The position numbers and the translations under genes were made by a program. The notes under the pieces were generated by a model. It was not told the origin of the DNA, made no database searches, and worked only from the letters and a program-made list of their open reading frames with translations. Shown here one piece after another: positions 1 to 9,065 of a DNA stretch of 40,461 nt. Source of the DNA: a virus; IMG/VR virus record IMGVR_UViG_3300037493_004666, positions 1 to 40,461 of that record; one strand, 5' to 3'. Positions within the stretch are counted from its first letter, which is position 1, and every line of letters starts with the position of its first letter.

Positions 1-127
1 ATTGAAATGGTGCTAAATGTGGTTGTCCCGCCTGCCGAACCTGCTGAAGTGCCTCCTGCTCCGACAGCGTAAGTGTATGTGGCTGCAGGGGAAACGATAT
101 ATTTTTCAGACCAGCCTGCACCGCCGC
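1..127. repeat. Terminal direct repeat, left copy (contig circularisation overlap)
   Basis: Bases 1-127 are identical to 40335-40461. A tail-fibre reading frame continues without break from position 1 into 40334, so the repeat lies inside a gene. This fits a circular or circularly permuted genome of 40,334 bp. A length of exactly 127 matches a common maximum assembly k-mer, so I infer an assembly overlap rather than a biological terminal repeat. Confidence 0.93.
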
Positions 128-686
128 AACCGCCAGTCGCGGTTGCGGTAGAACTCTTGCCTCCCGTGGCGCCAGAAACAAACACCCGAATTGCTTTGAC
201 TCCTGCAGGGCTTGTGTATGTGGTGCCAGACACCAAAACGCGTGTTTGAACCACTTGACTTGCAGAGCCACTGACCCAAGTGGTTCCGTTGGAAACTAAC
301 ACATTCCCGCTGGTGGAAGGGGCGACTGCTTGCAAAACTCCGGTGCCGTTCCCAAGCAGCACATTATTTGCTGTCAAAGTTGCCGCACCCGTGCCGCCAT
401 TGGCCACCCCAAGCGTGCCGTTGACATGGGTGGCGAGACCAATTTTGCCATAAGTAGGCGCAACCCCAACGCCTCCTGTGATCAATGCGCTGCCAGTTGC
501 GACATCCGCCAGCCGCGCAAGGGCAGTGGCTCCGCTGGCATACAGCAGATCGCCAACAGCGTACGCCGCCAACCCTGTGCCGCCGTTGGCAGGAGGGACT
601 GCCCCGACCAAGCCATCAGTCGCATCAAGTTGCCCCGCTGTATTTAAGTTGTTCGCAAGTTGCGATAAATTGTAAGATTGTGTCAT
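1..686 (-). CDS. Tail fibre / receptor-binding protein, N-terminal part (gene wraps round the contig ends)
   Basis: The gene starts with ATG at 686, next to the stop of the J-like gene (687-689), and is open down to base 1. It continues at 40334 and stops at 39815, giving 402 codons including the stop (401 residues). The N-terminal half has phage-fibre repeats of the type VANGGTG, VLLGNGTGVLQ and GNVLVSNGTTW, known from trimeric tail fibres of environmental phages. A beta-rich region with TYTSPAGVKAIRVFVSGATGG leads into the glycine-rich end. Its position directly after the tip protein fits host recognition at the tail tip. The fibre call is secure; receptor specificity cannot be read from sequence. 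Confidence 0.85.
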   Translation of the reverse strand, partial: MTQSYNLSQLANNLNTAGQLDATDGLVGAVPPANGGTGLAAYAVGDLLYASGATALARLADVATGSALITGGVGVAPTYGKIGLATHVNGTLGVANGGTGAATLTANNVLLGNGTGVLQAVAPSTSGNVLVSNGTTWVSGSASQVVQTRVLVSGTTYTSPAGVKAIRVFVSGATGGKSSTATATGGCGGAGWSEKYIVSPAATYTYAVGAGGTSAGSAGGTTTFSTIS

Positions 687-3600
687 TTAGGCTGCTCCAT
701 CACGGGCAAAAGTTTGTTGGTTGAGAAGGGTGGTGCTATCGGGGAAAGCTGTTGAAAGGATCCAGTTGGTCGAGGTTGCGGTGTAATCATATCCGGAGCC
801 TTTGGCAAGCAATGCGCCATTTGCATAAATTTCCATGGCCAACGGGTTGCTTGAATAAGTGTAGGCCAATGCGCCCGACACAGAATATGTGACTGTGTTT
901 ATGATGTTGGAACAAGGCACGCCAAGGTTGTTTTGGTTCCATTGGACAAGGGTAAAGTTGCCAGTCACCGCCGCAGGAAATCCAGTCAACGTTCCGGTCA
1001 CGATGTCATAATCAATTTCGTTGAGCGCAGATCCGTTTACGAAAATCTGTTCATGCCCGCTGTTCACAGCCCAAGTTGTTGGCGTCAAACTAGACACAGC
1101 AGACACAGCCTGCGTGTAGCGGCTCCAAGGGCGATACGTTGCCCCAGCCGCCCGATAACGATAAATGGTCAGCCCTGCAGTTGCCCCTGCAATTGTGGTG
1201 GTGAAGGTGATGACTTTGGTGGCTGTATTTATTGTCTGGACCGTGTAGGTTGTCGGTGTGCCCGTGTCGGTAAAGCAAAGCAGATCGCCAACGTTGATTA
1301 TCTGGAATGGAGCGTTGTTGTAGGTGACGGAGTTGGTCGTGCTGGAGGCAATTGTGATGTTGTTCGTCTCATAATAAATCGAAGTGCTCACAGCGCGTGC
1401 GGCGATAGCGATAACGACCTGCCCTGCCGCGCATGCAATGGCCAGCACGATGGTGGTTGCAGTTTCGCTGTACTCCGTCAGATCCAAAAGCACCCCATTT
1501 TTAAACACAAGCACATCCCCAACAATGTGCGTAAAGCTGAATGTTGTTTGCGCGGCTGTTGCGGTAAAAACTGTCTCTGTGTAATAAAAGGCGTCTGGCG
1601 AGGTGAATCCCACCACGCGCCCATAAATGTCAATTGTCAAGTTGGAGACAGCGGCAGTTTTGGAGTAAACCCCTGCGCCAAAATTCAAGAACTGAGCGAG
1701 CGAAACCACCATGTTGCCGTTGGTGTTGTTGGTGACGTTCAACAGCCCATCCGCGCTGCTCACAGAAGTCGTTCCCACGGCAATCAGCTGCCCGGTGCGT
1801 GCATCTAGATCGATCGAATTGATGCCATCGGGCAAACCAGACCACGTGGTTGGGTCATACACCGATGTGAGCGTGGGCACAAAAGCTGCAGTCGCATTTG
1901 ATTGCGCGGCTGTGCCCACGTCGAAACTAAATTTGCGATTGCTGCGATTGGAGAACAGCAAATAATTTAGCGGCGCAACAGACCCAAACGCCGTGGATGC
2001 CAAATACCAAGTGTAGTCTGAAGGGTTGGTGCTGCCCGTGGTGGTCGTTGTGGCTTGCAGCCCATAGTAAGTAAGGCCGCGAGGACTGCTGCTGAAGCCT
2101 GTGCCCGTGATGCTGCTAGCGTATCGCACGTTGATGTACCGTTCGACATATTGAAAGGTTGTCGGACGCCATTGGAAAACAGCAGATGCCGCTGAGAAGT
2201 TGCTTGTGCCAATGCCATTGACCATCCGGACAAAGAAATACCAGTTGCCCTGAGCGATATTCGTCAGCGTTACCAGCCCCATGGTTGCGCTTGGAGCGTA
2301 GGGGTTGCCATCCGAGTTGACAGCTGTCGTTCCTGCAAAAATTCTCTGCGTGGCGCTTGGGTTGGAATATGCGCTGTACCAAGCTTCTGCATATTGAACG
2401 ATGCCGGAGCTAGACGATGTGACCGAGATGCTGAAAGATGGCGTTGCGGCTGTTGGCGAGGAACTAGAGACAGTGGGCGCTGTGAGCGTTCCAAAGTTGA
2501 TAGGGTTGCCGATGCCTGTGTTTGGCGCTGGGGTAAATTGAGTGACGTTCACATCATCATAAATTGCAGGATTAAATTCCATTAGCGACAACGCTGTGGA
2601 AATGGATCCGTCATCAGTGAACTCTTCAATCACCTGCCCAATGCGGAAGAGCTTTGCCGTCCAGCCGTAATTTGCATTTGTCAGCGTGATAATGTCGCCA
2701 GCTTCCAACTGCAACCCGACATAATTGACTTTGCACTTTACTTGCAGATCTTCGCGTGCACTTTCCAAAAATCGATTGGCCAAGTATTGAGCCCGCACCG
2801 AGCTGTTGACCAGCGGCAACACAACTGACTGTTTGTTTGTTGGCTCATTGGAATACATCAGCGAGGGATTCAGCACCGCCAGATTGTAAGTGGCCGTGAT
2901 GAATGAATCTTGCATCGTTCCGTCAACAAATTTAACTTCTGCGATGTTATAGGTGCTGGCAATATCGATGGGCGTGACTTGGATTGCAGAAATCAAATTA
3001 GAGTCGTTCAGCGCCATTGCCACTGTGTAGGTTGGCTGTTGAACGATAACGCCCCACAGTCCGGTGATTTCGTTGTACCGAAGCAAGCAGTCGCAGCAGG
3101 AAGCCATAATCTGCAGATTGTTCATTATCGATTGCTCAGGATTCAACGTGCCATCGAAACGAAATCTTGCTTGCGTGGAAGAGCCGCCGCTGTATGGCGT
3201 GTAGACCAGAAGCTGGCTGCAATAAACATTCAGCGCCGTGAGCGAGTCTGTATCAATTGAAGCCAATGGCATTGCCGCCCCATATGTGGTGGACGTCAAA
3301 TAATCAAGGAAGCAATCCCCCGGAACTGTGCGGCTGTTGGTGAGCTGAAATTTTGTTGGTTGCAAGCCAGTCAGGTTTGCATTTTGGTTGTAGGTGATCT
3401 TGATGATTGCGAAAGCGCAATTGGTCATCAGCTTGGTCGCATCCCATTGGTAAACCAGCGCAGAATCTTGCAAAATCGAGATGGCGCTAGAGGATGAGTT
3501 GGTTGGCGTGGCAGAACCCCTGCGGTACAAATAGACGCTCAAATATCCGTCCACCACCGTATCGTTAATGCCTGTGGAGGTGTCCATCAACCCTGTGACT

Positions 3601-3995
3601 TTGTATTGATCTGTCGGATCAAATATGCACTTTTTGCCGCCAAAATAAATATCGCCAAAAGTGATGGTGTCGGTTGTGCCTGTACATTCAGAAAGCGCCA
3701 ACACATAATACATCACCTGATTGTCAGAGGTGATGGTCAAGTCCGTCACCACTCCGCCAACCCATCCCGTTCCATAAACGATCGGCAATTTGTTGTCCGA
3801 TGCAGGCGGCTGCTGCTGCGGATTGCCAGGATTTGCCGTGCTTGCGTTGAGGGCTGGGTTGTCGACTGATGGCGCAAACGCTTTGCTGATGATCGAAGAT
3901 GCGACCATGTTGATGGCAAACGCCATTGCAAAATACGTGGCCGTGCCAACGGCAGCAGCGCCAAGAACATAAGCAGCGATAATTGAGCCGACCAT
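687..3995 (-). CDS. J-like tail tip / central hub protein, 1102 aa
   Basis: This is the second-largest structural gene after transcription of the baseplate genes. Residues 1-40 form a hydrophobic, alanine-rich segment as in many gpJ-like tip proteins. Residues about 60-480 carry the hub region typical of phage tail proteins that contact the tape measure and host (ends with GDIITLTNANYGW and FRIGQVIEEF). The rest is Ser/Thr-rich beta structure, probably fibronectin-like and carbohydrate-binding-like modules, consistent with a host-specificity tip. ATG at 3995 overlaps the stop of the acetyltransferase gene (TAATG). The fibre gene follows immediately. The length is close to lambda gpJ. The assignment rests on size, order and the N-terminal half; the receptor-binding part is not assignable to a known fold. 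Confidence 0.8.
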   Translation of the reverse strand: MVGSIIAAYVLGAAAVGTATYFAMAFAINMVASSIISKAFAPSVDNPALNASTANPGNPQQQPPASDNKLPIVYGTGWVGGVVTDLTITSDNQVMYYVLALSECTGTTDTITFGDIYFGGKKCIFDPTDQYKVTGLMDTSTGINDTVVDGYLSVYLYRRGSATPTNSSSSAISILQDSALVYQWDATKLMTNCAFAIIKITYNQNANLTGLQPTKFQLTNSRTVPGDCFLDYLTSTTYGAAMPLASIDTDSLTALNVYCSQLLVYTPYSGGSSTQARFRFDGTLNPEQSIMNNLQIMASCCDCLLRYNEITGLWGVIVQQPTYTVAMALNDSNLISAIQVTPIDIASTYNIAEVKFVDGTMQDSFITATYNLAVLNPSLMYSNEPTNKQSVVLPLVNSSVRAQYLANRFLESAREDLQVKCKVNYVGLQLEAGDIITLTNANYGWTAKLFRIGQVIEEFTDDGSISTALSLMEFNPAIYDDVNVTQFTPAPNTGIGNPINFGTLTAPTVSSSSPTAATPSFSISVTSSSSGIVQYAEAWYSAYSNPSATQRIFAGTTAVNSDGNPYAPSATMGLVTLTNIAQGNWYFFVRMVNGIGTSNFSAASAVFQWRPTTFQYVERYINVRYASSITGTGFSSSPRGLTYYGLQATTTTTGSTNPSDYTWYLASTAFGSVAPLNYLLFSNRSNRKFSFDVGTAAQSNATAAFVPTLTSVYDPTTWSGLPDGINSIDLDARTGQLIAVGTTSVSSADGLLNVTNNTNGNMVVSLAQFLNFGAGVYSKTAAVSNLTIDIYGRVVGFTSPDAFYYTETVFTATAAQTTFSFTHIVGDVLVFKNGVLLDLTEYSETATTIVLAIACAAGQVVIAIAARAVSTSIYYETNNITIASSTTNSVTYNNAPFQIINVGDLLCFTDTGTPTTYTVQTINTATKVITFTTTIAGATAGLTIYRYRAAGATYRPWSRYTQAVSAVSSLTPTTWAVNSGHEQIFVNGSALNEIDYDIVTGTLTGFPAAVTGNFTLVQWNQNNLGVPCSNIINTVTYSVSGALAYTYSSNPLAMEIYANGALLAKGSGYDYTATSTNWILSTAFPDSTTLLNQQTFARDGAA

Positions 3996-4444
3996 TACAG
4001 CTCCCTTGAATATGTTGTTTGCATTAGCCTGTACCCACGTTTCATATAATTGATTTTAGGTGAATTGGAGATGGTTGAGGAACAGACAACTTGCGCACGA
4101 CCGCAAGCAAGATAGTCTTGGGCAAGCAGATCAAATTCTTTCCACAGCCGCCCCCCAAGCGTGCCGCCACGATGCTCAGGCTGAACCCACCAAGCCAGCT
4201 CATGAAGCTCCATCAAGGACGGGCACCAGACGTTGCTGTTGATCACGGCAGCAATAAAGCCTCGCCCTGCATCATCGATCAAAATAAATCCTCGCCCCGC
4301 CATCAAGCTTGCCAGCAGCGCTTGCACGTGCGGCTGATCGTGAAATTCGTCCTCCTTGAGCACGTCCAGAGGTGCTTCTGAAACATAGCCTCGCATCAGC
4401 GCAATCAAAGCTGGCATGTCGAAGGGCGTGGCCTTTCGGATCAT
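3995..4444 (-). CDS. GNAT-family N-acetyltransferase in the tail module
   Basis: The 149-residue protein begins MIRKATPFDMPALIALMRGY and has the GNAT order: an N-terminal strand-helix, a central LHELAWWVQPEHRGGTLGGRLW (motif A, the R/Q-x-x-G-x-G/A acetyl-CoA pyrophosphate loop appears as the RGGTLGG stretch), and a C-terminal NYMKRGYRLMQTTY strand. A longer in-frame start exists, but ATG at 4444 overlaps the upstream stop by ATGA and is preferred. It sits between two tail genes. Similar acetyltransferases occur in tail clusters of some lambdoid-like phages. Its substrate is unknown; acetylation of a tail protein or of a host factor are both possible. Confidence 0.8.
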   Translation of the reverse strand: MIRKATPFDMPALIALMRGYVSEAPLDVLKEDEFHDQPHVQALLASLMAGRGFILIDDAGRGFIAAVINSNVWCPSLMELHELAWWVQPEHRGGTLGGRLWKEFDLLAQDYLACGRAQVVCSSTISNSPKINYMKRGYRLMQTTYSREL

Positions 4445-5115
4445 GCTTTTTTCCCGAAGGCGTAATTGATCGTTGAAACAAAGTTGACCCGATTCATCGA
4501 TGTGTCGCCGGGCGTGATTGCTTGCCACGCATTGTCATTGGTGTAGCGTCCTGCGGTGCGATTCTGCAGAACCAACTGAAAGCTGGACGCGCTGATGGTG
4601 ACCACGCCCACGTATGCACGCACATCTTCCATCCATTCTTCCGAGATGGAGAATGAATTGACGTAGCCGCTGAAATATTTATATACCCCTGTGCCGCTGT
4701 TGGCTGTCCAACCAACAGTTGCAAATTCAGAATTTGTCCAGCCGATTTGATTGCTGACGTTGTTTGTCCACGCAACAGGCACCGCTGTGATCAGCTGATT
4801 ATTGCTGTCAAAAAATGCATGCCAAAGATCGATTTCAGAGCCTTTGATTTTTGAGTTGAGCACCAACCCAAGCATTGTCGTGTCCACGCCAACAAGCGTG
4901 ACTGTGGTTTCGTTTGCTGTGCTTTTTATGTCCCGCTGAACGCTGTTCACTTTTACCAACTGACCCAGCGCGGTGAATGGCGTCGCAGAGATGGCTGGCA
5001 CGGTGATTGGTGTCGGAGTGGTCGCAAAATAATATGTGCCGTCTGGCATGATGAGCCGGAACAGATCTGCATATCGAATGACATTTACATCCCGAACTGG
5101 ACCGATGACATTCAC
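4441..5115 (-). CDS. Tail/baseplate hub-associated protein, 224 aa
   Basis: A beta-rich protein with a C-terminal segment (QNRTAGRYTNDNAWQAI ... DTSMNRVNF) of the kind found in minor tail proteins upstream of J-like tips. The start is GTG at 5115, not the upstream TTG at 5151: a perfect GGAGGTGA lies seven bases or fewer before GTG, and GTG then overlaps the upstream stop as GTGA. It probably forms part of the baseplate or tail-tip ring below the tape measure. The family is not named with confidence. Confidence 0.7.
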   Translation of the reverse strand: MNVIGPVRDVNVIRYADLFRLIMPDGTYYFATTPTPITVPAISATPFTALGQLVKVNSVQRDIKSTANETTVTLVGVDTTMLGLVLNSKIKGSEIDLWHAFFDSNNQLITAVPVAWTNNVSNQIGWTNSEFATVGWTANSGTGVYKYFSGYVNSFSISEEWMEDVRAYVGVVTISASSFQLVLQNRTAGRYTNDNAWQAITPGDTSMNRVNFVSTINYAFGKKA

Positions 5116-5792
5116 AGAATCACCTCCGTAGCGGAGAATGCGCCTGACCAAGAAATGAAACTGTCATTGGTCATGGGCACAAGGGTGTAGGTGGGATACT
5201 CACGCACAACAACGCAGAAAGTCACGCCTGTGTAGGTGGAGCCGCCCAACGCAGTTGTTGTTCCGTATTGGCCAATGACCGCGCCAACAGGCGAGTTGAC
5301 GGTGGTAAGCACAGAGCGGTGAACGGGAATGCTGACTGTGCCTGCCACGCCACGCGGTACATCCGCTGTTGCGATGTATGCATATCGATCAATCTGAATA
5401 AAGTCGCCTGCGTCCACAATATTCAGCGTGGAAGAAATTGCCGGAAGATTGCCCAGCACGATCGTTTTGCCAGAGGTGCTTGTTTGGACTTGACAGGCGG
5501 CTGCTTGCACGCCAGTCATGTCGCCGCCATAGGCAATGTAATTCAACCATCCTGTAGAGCCAAAATTTAAATATTGCTCTGTGATCCTATCTGCAACACG
5601 CAGCGACGACAACACAGATTTGTTTTGCGAATAAAGCAAAAAATTCATCGGCTTCAGCGCAAACTGAAATGGTTGGGCAGTCAAGATTTCCGAGGTGCTG
5701 ATGCGCATGTTGCGCGACATCATCTGCCCAGCAAATTTATGATCGTTGATGTTGACGGTCTCCGCAACCGACAGGATGGTTTGAAGGCTCAT
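5112..5792 (-). CDS. Minor tail / tail-tip protein, 226 aa
   Basis: The protein begins MSLQTILSVAETVNIND and is beta-rich throughout, with no enzymatic motifs. It lies between the fibre-like 260-residue protein and the 224-residue hub-associated protein, where siphophages encode distal tail and tail-tip components. ATG at 5792 follows the upstream gene by about ten bases, and its stop overlaps the next start (GTGA). I do not recognise the family; tail-tip function is inferred from position. Confidence 0.65.
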   Translation of the reverse strand: MSLQTILSVAETVNINDHKFAGQMMSRNMRISTSEILTAQPFQFALKPMNFLLYSQNKSVLSSLRVADRITEQYLNFGSTGWLNYIAYGGDMTGVQAAACQVQTSTSGKTIVLGNLPAISSTLNIVDAGDFIQIDRYAYIATADVPRGVAGTVSIPVHRSVLTTVNSPVGAVIGQYGTTTALGGSTYTGVTFCVVVREYPTYTLVPMTNDSFISWSGAFSATEVIL

Positions 5793-5801
5793 GGGATGCC
5801 C

Positions 5802-6584
5802 TTAGTAGCTTGGATACCACTTGGTAGTGGTAACGTCATAAGTCATTGTTAAAGCACGTCCAACAATTGCTGTTGATGCCAAAGCAATGTTTCCTGCCGT
5901 TGTTGTTGTAAATATTCCAGTTGGAATCAATGTAATTGTTCCACCGCCAAGAGAGATTGGTGATGGGGCAGTAATTGTGGCAACTGGAGTAATGCCAGAA
6001 ACAAAAGCAATTTGCGTTGTCGGTGCAATAGTCGTTGCACTTGCTATTGTTGGAGCCGCTGCACTGGTTGCGACCAACTTGGCTTGCACAATGTTGCTAT
6101 TCATTGTGGTGGTTCCCAAAGCGCCAGAAACTGCCGAGCCAATGTTGGTGTTTGTGGTTGATCCTGATATGCCTGCCGTGCCAATGTTGACTGTTTTGGT
6201 ACTTATGGCGGTAGTGGCGCCAGAGCCAATGCCATAAGTAGATGTTGCAGTAGATGATCCTAAAGTAGCTGTTGCGCCAGAAGCCGTAAACGTGCCACTA
6301 AATGTTGTTGTTCCCGCAAATGTCTGGGCCAAGTTTGCAATGGTCGCCAAAGTCCCGGTCACGTTGGGCATCGTATATTGCCGGGTCGTTCCAGTGGTTA
6401 TGCCGCTCATCACGAATTCGGCCTTCTTGGTGTTGTCAACCGGGTCTTCTAATCGGAAGGTGTAATTGACTTCCATTACGCCGCCAGCAATTTGAAACGC
6501 TGCATCGTAATATGCAAAATCAGCGTCCAGATTGGCAAGAGGAATTGCGCTGGTGGCGCTGGTGAATGTATTTGGAACTGACAT
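5802..6584 (-). CDS. Low-complexity Thr/Ala/Ser-rich tail-associated protein, 260 aa
   Basis: The N-terminal 80 residues look ordered (DADFAYYDAAFQIAGG, then a KKAEFVMSGITTGTTRQYTMP motif common at the start of phage fibre-like proteins). Residues about 85-200 are repetitive Thr/Ser/Ala/Gly with ATLGSS, YGIGSG and VNIGTAG steps resembling structured-repeat fibre shafts. The C-terminus (GRALTMTYDVTTTKWYPSY) resembles a beta-strand cap seen in fibre-type proteins. It follows the tape measure directly. The most likely role is a small fibre or decoration of the tail tip. Confidence 0.65.
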   Translation of the reverse strand: MSVPNTFTSATSAIPLANLDADFAYYDAAFQIAGGVMEVNYTFRLEDPVDNTKKAEFVMSGITTGTTRQYTMPNVTGTLATIANLAQTFAGTTTFSGTFTASGATATLGSSTATSTYGIGSGATTAISTKTVNIGTAGISGSTTNTNIGSAVSGALGTTTMNSNIVQAKLVATSAAAPTIASATTIAPTTQIAFVSGITPVATITAPSPISLGGGTITLIPTGIFTTTTAGNIALASTAIVGRALTMTYDVTTTKWYPSY

Positions 6585-6590
6585 ATTTTA

Positions 6591-9065
6591 TTACCTCGAC
6601 ATGGGGATGCTGCGATTGGCAGACTGGTAAGTGGCCCAGACTGCCTGTTTGTTTTTGGCCAAGAACTGAATGCTGCTTTGGGTGTCGATTGCGCTCAGGC
6701 TTGCAATGTATGGGCCATTGTAATTAATGGTGCTGCCGCCGCCATTATCGCCAATGGTAATTTGATTGCTAGGGACGATTGTGCCAGCTGATTTAGGAAC
6801 AAATAATTCTGGGCCACGCTCACCAACCATTGAGGGAACATTCGCCGGAGGATCGCCACCAGCGGCAAACCCCAATAACTCTTTTTTCAGATCAGGTTTG
6901 TCGAATGACTTGGGCAGGAGGTCATTTGGAATTATTGTGCCCAGCGTTTTTGGCACAAACATTTCTGGGCCATCTTCCCCGACTAAGGAAATTTTGTTGA
7001 CCGGAGGATCGCCGCCATCAGCAAACGCAGCGCCAAAGCCTTGGATGCCCATTGCTTTAAATGCCATCCCAAGCAACCTTAGCGCTTGGGATTTCAATTG
7101 AATTGCGATCATGTCCTGAATAACGCTTTGCGCAAAGCTCTTAAAATTCAGCTTGCCAGTCTTAACGAATTCATCAATCGCAGAATTCATGTTCTGAAAA
7201 ACAGACTCAAATGCCTGCTGTCCTTTTTGCATTTCTGTGGGCAGATCCCGGAACGCTTTGCCCATCGACTCATCAAAGCCTTTGGCAAACGATCCAGCTT
7301 TGCTGTCCACAGAAATGTCGCGGCGCTGCTGGGCCAAGGTCAACGCCTGCTGCTGAAGTTGCAGCTGATCCTGCAAGCCTTTTGTTTGCGCGTCCAGCGT
7401 TAATGACTGATTGTCGCGAATGGCTTTTACAGCGTCATCATATTGGTTTGTAATCTGTAACTTGTCTCGGGCAAGTTGCAGGTCATCTTCGCTTAAATGG
7501 TTGATGTTTTGGTTGAGCACAAACAGATCGTGCGCCCTAGTCAGCAGCTGGCTGTCCACCAATTGCTTGTCTTGCAGCACCTTGCTGCTTAACACAGATC
7601 GTTCCGCTTTGCTTATTTCGTAACGCTTGTCTGCCAGCGCCAGCGACCGTGTTTGGATGTCCACTTGCGTGGCCAACGCTTTGGTCTGTGCGTCCAGCGT
7701 TAAGGCATCGTTGCCCCTAATCGCTTTTACAGCATCCTCATATTGATTTGCAATTTGCAACTTGTCGCGCTGCAGCTGCAGATCGTCTTCAGTAAGGTGA
7801 AGGACGTTTTGATTTACCACAAACAGATCTTGCGACCGGGTAAGGCTCTGATCTTCCAGCGTCTGCTTTTCAACAAGCATTCTGTTGCCGTTGTCAAAAT
7901 GCTCATTCAGCTTAATGTAGTCATCACGTTCCTGCTCCCGCACCGAAAAGCCTTTTTGCTCCAAAGCCAATTTCTTTTTTAAGGCTGTCGCTTCATCTAA
8001 TGCGGCTTGTTTTGCCCGTGCTATTTTGCGCTTGTCTCCTGCCGGAGCAGGGCCATCATCAAATGTCTTCAACTCATCAGATTTAACCCCACCAACAAAT
8101 GGGTCCAAAATCTGTTTGCGAAATGCCGCCCGAGCCGCCAAGGATCTGCTCTGCGCATCCTCGTTGTCTTCCAAAATCTTTTTTCCAACTGCGCGTTCTT
8201 CTTCTGTGGAATAAATGTTGATTTTAGAAAACGCAATCGCTGCGTTGTAGTACGCAGTAAGGTTGCGCGCCAACCCTGCCAACTCAGACGCAAATTCTCC
8301 AACCATTATTGCTGAGTTAACAAACAGGGTGTGAAATATATCTTTTAGTGCGGTGCTTTTTTCAGCAAGCGTTGCCAAATAATCGGTGGTGGTTTTTAAA
8401 ACAGGGCCAAGCTCAGACGCCAAAATCAGCATGAAGTCGCGGCTGCTTTGCGCCAACAAGTCATACATGTCGGCAGCATCTTGCAGCCCTTTGGCTTGCT
8501 CTGCTGTTGCGCCTGTGTTCGTCTTCATCCCATCGGCAAGCGCTACAAAATCAACGCCCTTAGCAGCTTTGCCAAACATGTCCATGGCTTTGGCATTTCG
8601 GGTCAGCGGATCTTCAATGGCTGCAATGCTTTGGATTGCTTTGCCAAACAAGTCTTCCGTAGATAACTTGCCAAGATCTTTTAAGGAAATGCCAATTTTG
8701 ATGAATGCTTTCTGCGCATCATCTGATCCCATTGCCGCGCTGTCAACAAAATTTGTAAAGCTGGAAAGCAGCTTTCCGGCATCCTCCGCGTTGCCGCCTG
8801 ATTGGGCAAGTGCGTTGTTTAACTTAATGACGGAATCAATGGTTACATCGTTGGCTTTGGCTACGTCTGAAATCCCATCGGCATAGGCCAAGGCTTGCTG
8901 CGCAGCCACGGCAAAGGCGGTGCTTGCTACCGTGGCAACTAAAGCTGCGTTGGCAGTTATTTGTTTCCCAAACGCAGCCAGCTTGTTGTTGGCTTGATCA
9001 ATGCCTTTGGAAAATTCTGCGCTGTCCAACCCGAGCAGCACCCCAAGCCTTGCAATGTTAGCCAT
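6591..9065 (-). CDS. Tail tape measure protein, 824 aa
   Basis: The protein sets tail length and guides DNA exit. The N-terminal third holds the usual tape-measure region (ANKLAAFGKQI, a hydrophobic Ala-rich stretch near residues 35-65). Residues about 350-600 are coiled coil, containing a tandem duplication of almost exactly 100 residues: the segment around LFVVNQNVLHLTEDDLQL recurs as LFVLNQNINHLSEDDLQL, and the nucleotide offset is 300 bases. The C-terminal part has two copies of the motif GGDPP...SLVGEDGPEMFVPK...GTIIP, diagnostic of siphophage tape measures. ATG at 9065 overlaps the end of the chaperone extension by 8 bases. The length suggests a tail of roughly average siphophage size. 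Confidence 0.95.
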   Translation of the reverse strand: MANIARLGVLLGLDSAEFSKGIDQANNKLAAFGKQITANAALVATVASTAFAVAAQQALAYADGISDVAKANDVTIDSVIKLNNALAQSGGNAEDAGKLLSSFTNFVDSAAMGSDDAQKAFIKIGISLKDLGKLSTEDLFGKAIQSIAAIEDPLTRNAKAMDMFGKAAKGVDFVALADGMKTNTGATAEQAKGLQDAADMYDLLAQSSRDFMLILASELGPVLKTTTDYLATLAEKSTALKDIFHTLFVNSAIMVGEFASELAGLARNLTAYYNAAIAFSKINIYSTEEERAVGKKILEDNEDAQSRSLAARAAFRKQILDPFVGGVKSDELKTFDDGPAPAGDKRKIARAKQAALDEATALKKKLALEQKGFSVREQERDDYIKLNEHFDNGNRMLVEKQTLEDQSLTRSQDLFVVNQNVLHLTEDDLQLQRDKLQIANQYEDAVKAIRGNDALTLDAQTKALATQVDIQTRSLALADKRYEISKAERSVLSSKVLQDKQLVDSQLLTRAHDLFVLNQNINHLSEDDLQLARDKLQITNQYDDAVKAIRDNQSLTLDAQTKGLQDQLQLQQQALTLAQQRRDISVDSKAGSFAKGFDESMGKAFRDLPTEMQKGQQAFESVFQNMNSAIDEFVKTGKLNFKSFAQSVIQDMIAIQLKSQALRLLGMAFKAMGIQGFGAAFADGGDPPVNKISLVGEDGPEMFVPKTLGTIIPNDLLPKSFDKPDLKKELLGFAAGGDPPANVPSMVGERGPELFVPKSAGTIVPSNQITIGDNGGGSTINYNGPYIASLSAIDTQSSIQFLAKNKQAVWATYQSANRSIPMSR

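Noticed and set aside
1-127. Biological terminal redundancy as in T7-like phages
   Set aside because: The repeat is inside a gene, equals a common k-mer length and has no packaging motif.
933-1808. 291-residue plus-strand open frame
   Set aside because: It runs antisense to the J-like tip gene in a Cys/Arg-rich composition unlike the real proteins here.
5115-5151. Start codon TTG at 5151 for the hub-associated gene
   Set aside because: GTG 5115 has a near-perfect GGAGGT site and GTGA overlap; the TTG has none and would overlap by 40 bases.
6591-9065. Tape measure duplication as an assembly artefact
   Set aside because: The copies differ at many positions and stay in frame, so they are a real, diverged repeat.
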